From Chloroflexi bacterium OLB13 (GTDB lineage Bacteria > Chloroflexota > Anaerolineae > Aggregatilineales > Phototrophicaceae), in the NCBI GenBank assembly GCA_001567485.1, contig JZRA01000142.1:62001-126000 (forward strand): a DNA stretch of 64,000 nucleotides. Reading direction: 5' to 3'. The notes under the pieces are model-generated. The model was not told the DNA's origin, searched no databases, and saw only the letters and a list, made by a program, of their open reading frames with translations. Numbering within the stretch: the first letter of the stretch is position 1; each line of letters starts with the position of its first letter. Both the position numbers and the translations under genes were made by a program. Positions 63,623-64,000 of this stretch are shown here, piece after piece.

Positions 63623-64000
63623 ATGCCCAAGAAAGTTGGGATGATCGGGTGTGGCAATATCGCGCCGCAGTACGTCACCGGCTTGAGCATGTTCCCTGAG
63701 GATATCACGTTGGCCGCGTGCGCAGACCTCGTCGCCGAGAAGGCGCAGGCGTTCGCGCAGGTCAATGGGATCGAGGCGCTGAGCGTTGACGACCTGCTGG
63801 CACGCGACGACATCGAGATCATCATCAATCTGACGACGCCCAATGTCCATCACGAGACATGCTTGCGTGTGCTCAATGCCGGAAAGCACGTCTACACCGA
63901 AAAGCCGCTCGCGCTCAAACGGGAGGACGGACGCTCAGTCGTGGACATCGCGGCGAGCAAGGGACTGCGCGTGGGATGCGCGCCGGACACGTTTCTCGGA
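63623..64000 (+). CDS. Gfo/Idh/MocA family oxidoreductase, N-terminal part (3' end outside window)
   Basis: ATG 63623 follows AAGGAGAG. The first 126 residues are visible and stay open to the right edge. VGMIGCGNIAPQYV is the Rossmann NAD(P) motif, INLTTPNVHHETCLRVLNAGKHVYTEKPLAL contains the family EKP motif, and GLRVGCAPDTFLG begins the catalytic domain. Such enzymes oxidise or epimerise sugars and inositols. Its position 194 nt after sugar ABC operon 3 suggests it acts on the imported compound. Confidence 0.9.
   Translation, partial: MPKKVGMIGCGNIAPQYVTGLSMFPEDITLAACADLVAEKAQAFAQVNGIEALSVDDLLARDDIEIIINLTTPNVHHETCLRVLNAGKHVYTEKPLALKREDGRSVVDIAASKGLRVGCAPDTFLG

Overview
The window is a GC-rich bacterial chromosome segment of about 64 kb. 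Gene content points to the phylum Chloroflexota, probably an Anaerolineae-like lineage: RecX followed by RNase Y, Med/BMP-family binding proteins with Pro-Thr-Glu-rich linkers, several sugar ABC operons, a PgpH-YbeY-DgkA cluster, and a 2-oxoglutarate dehydrogenase E1 gene directly followed by E2. This assignment is inference; no 16S rRNA gene is present. Start codons are mixed ATG, GTG and TTG, and many neighbours overlap by 4 nt (ATGA or GTGA).

Layout. 1-480: the 3' end of a sulfatase. 672-818: tRNA-Val(GAC) on the minus strand with its promoter and terminator. 831-3240: NAD-epimerase and two YdcF/ElyC-like (DUF218) genes. 3526-5754: recX and rny. 5953-9811: a BMP-family binding protein and a much larger lipoprotein with two nearly identical BMP domains. 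9990-13323: a TetR regulator, an ABC-2 ATPase and two permeases, with a palindromic operator. 13398-17387: sugar ABC operon 1 (binding protein, two permeases). 17502-23311: MBL-fold hydrolase and sugar ABC operon 2, ending in a GH5-like glycosidase. 23378-27440: a four-gene group (degenerate PP2C-like/propeller membrane protein, DUF3467 protein, translin-like protein, esterase-like lipoprotein without its nucleophile). 27449-29088: ExoD-like and DUF368 (PopT-type) membrane proteins. 29332-39888: housekeeping genes (greA, lysS, serS, mtaB, yqeY, pgpH, ybeY, dgkA) mixed with a histidine-kinase-like protein. 39901-44527: two GH18-like proteins, a class IV aminotransferase, a sulfotransferase remnant and an AT-richer patch with two small genes. 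44595-47915: CHASE histidine kinase and an acyl-CoA carboxylase beta subunit. 48128-54183: glutamine synthetase-like ligase, SDR, ALDH, DinB-like protein and MFS transporter. 54353-58582: sucA-sucB. 58953-63429: sugar ABC operon 3 with its own ATPase. 63623-64000: the start of a Gfo/Idh/MocA oxidoreductase.

How genes work together. The dominant theme is uptake and catabolism of carbohydrates and other organics: three CUT1-type sugar importers, of which only the third encodes an MsmX/UgpC-type ATPase that could energise all three. Each has a strong hairpin between the binding-protein gene and the next gene, which would favour excess binding protein. Putative glycosidases and dehydrogenases sit beside them.

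A striking technical or biological point is that four genes (tandem-BMP lipoprotein, greA, a GH18-like gene, a Tat-exported sugar-binding protein) are each split by a frameshift that one missing base explains. All four go the same way, so sequencing or assembly indels are the simplest explanation, and the genes should be read as intact unless reads say otherwise. The least described features are the tandem-BMP lipoprotein and the PP2C-like/DUF3467/translin-like/pseudo-esterase group.
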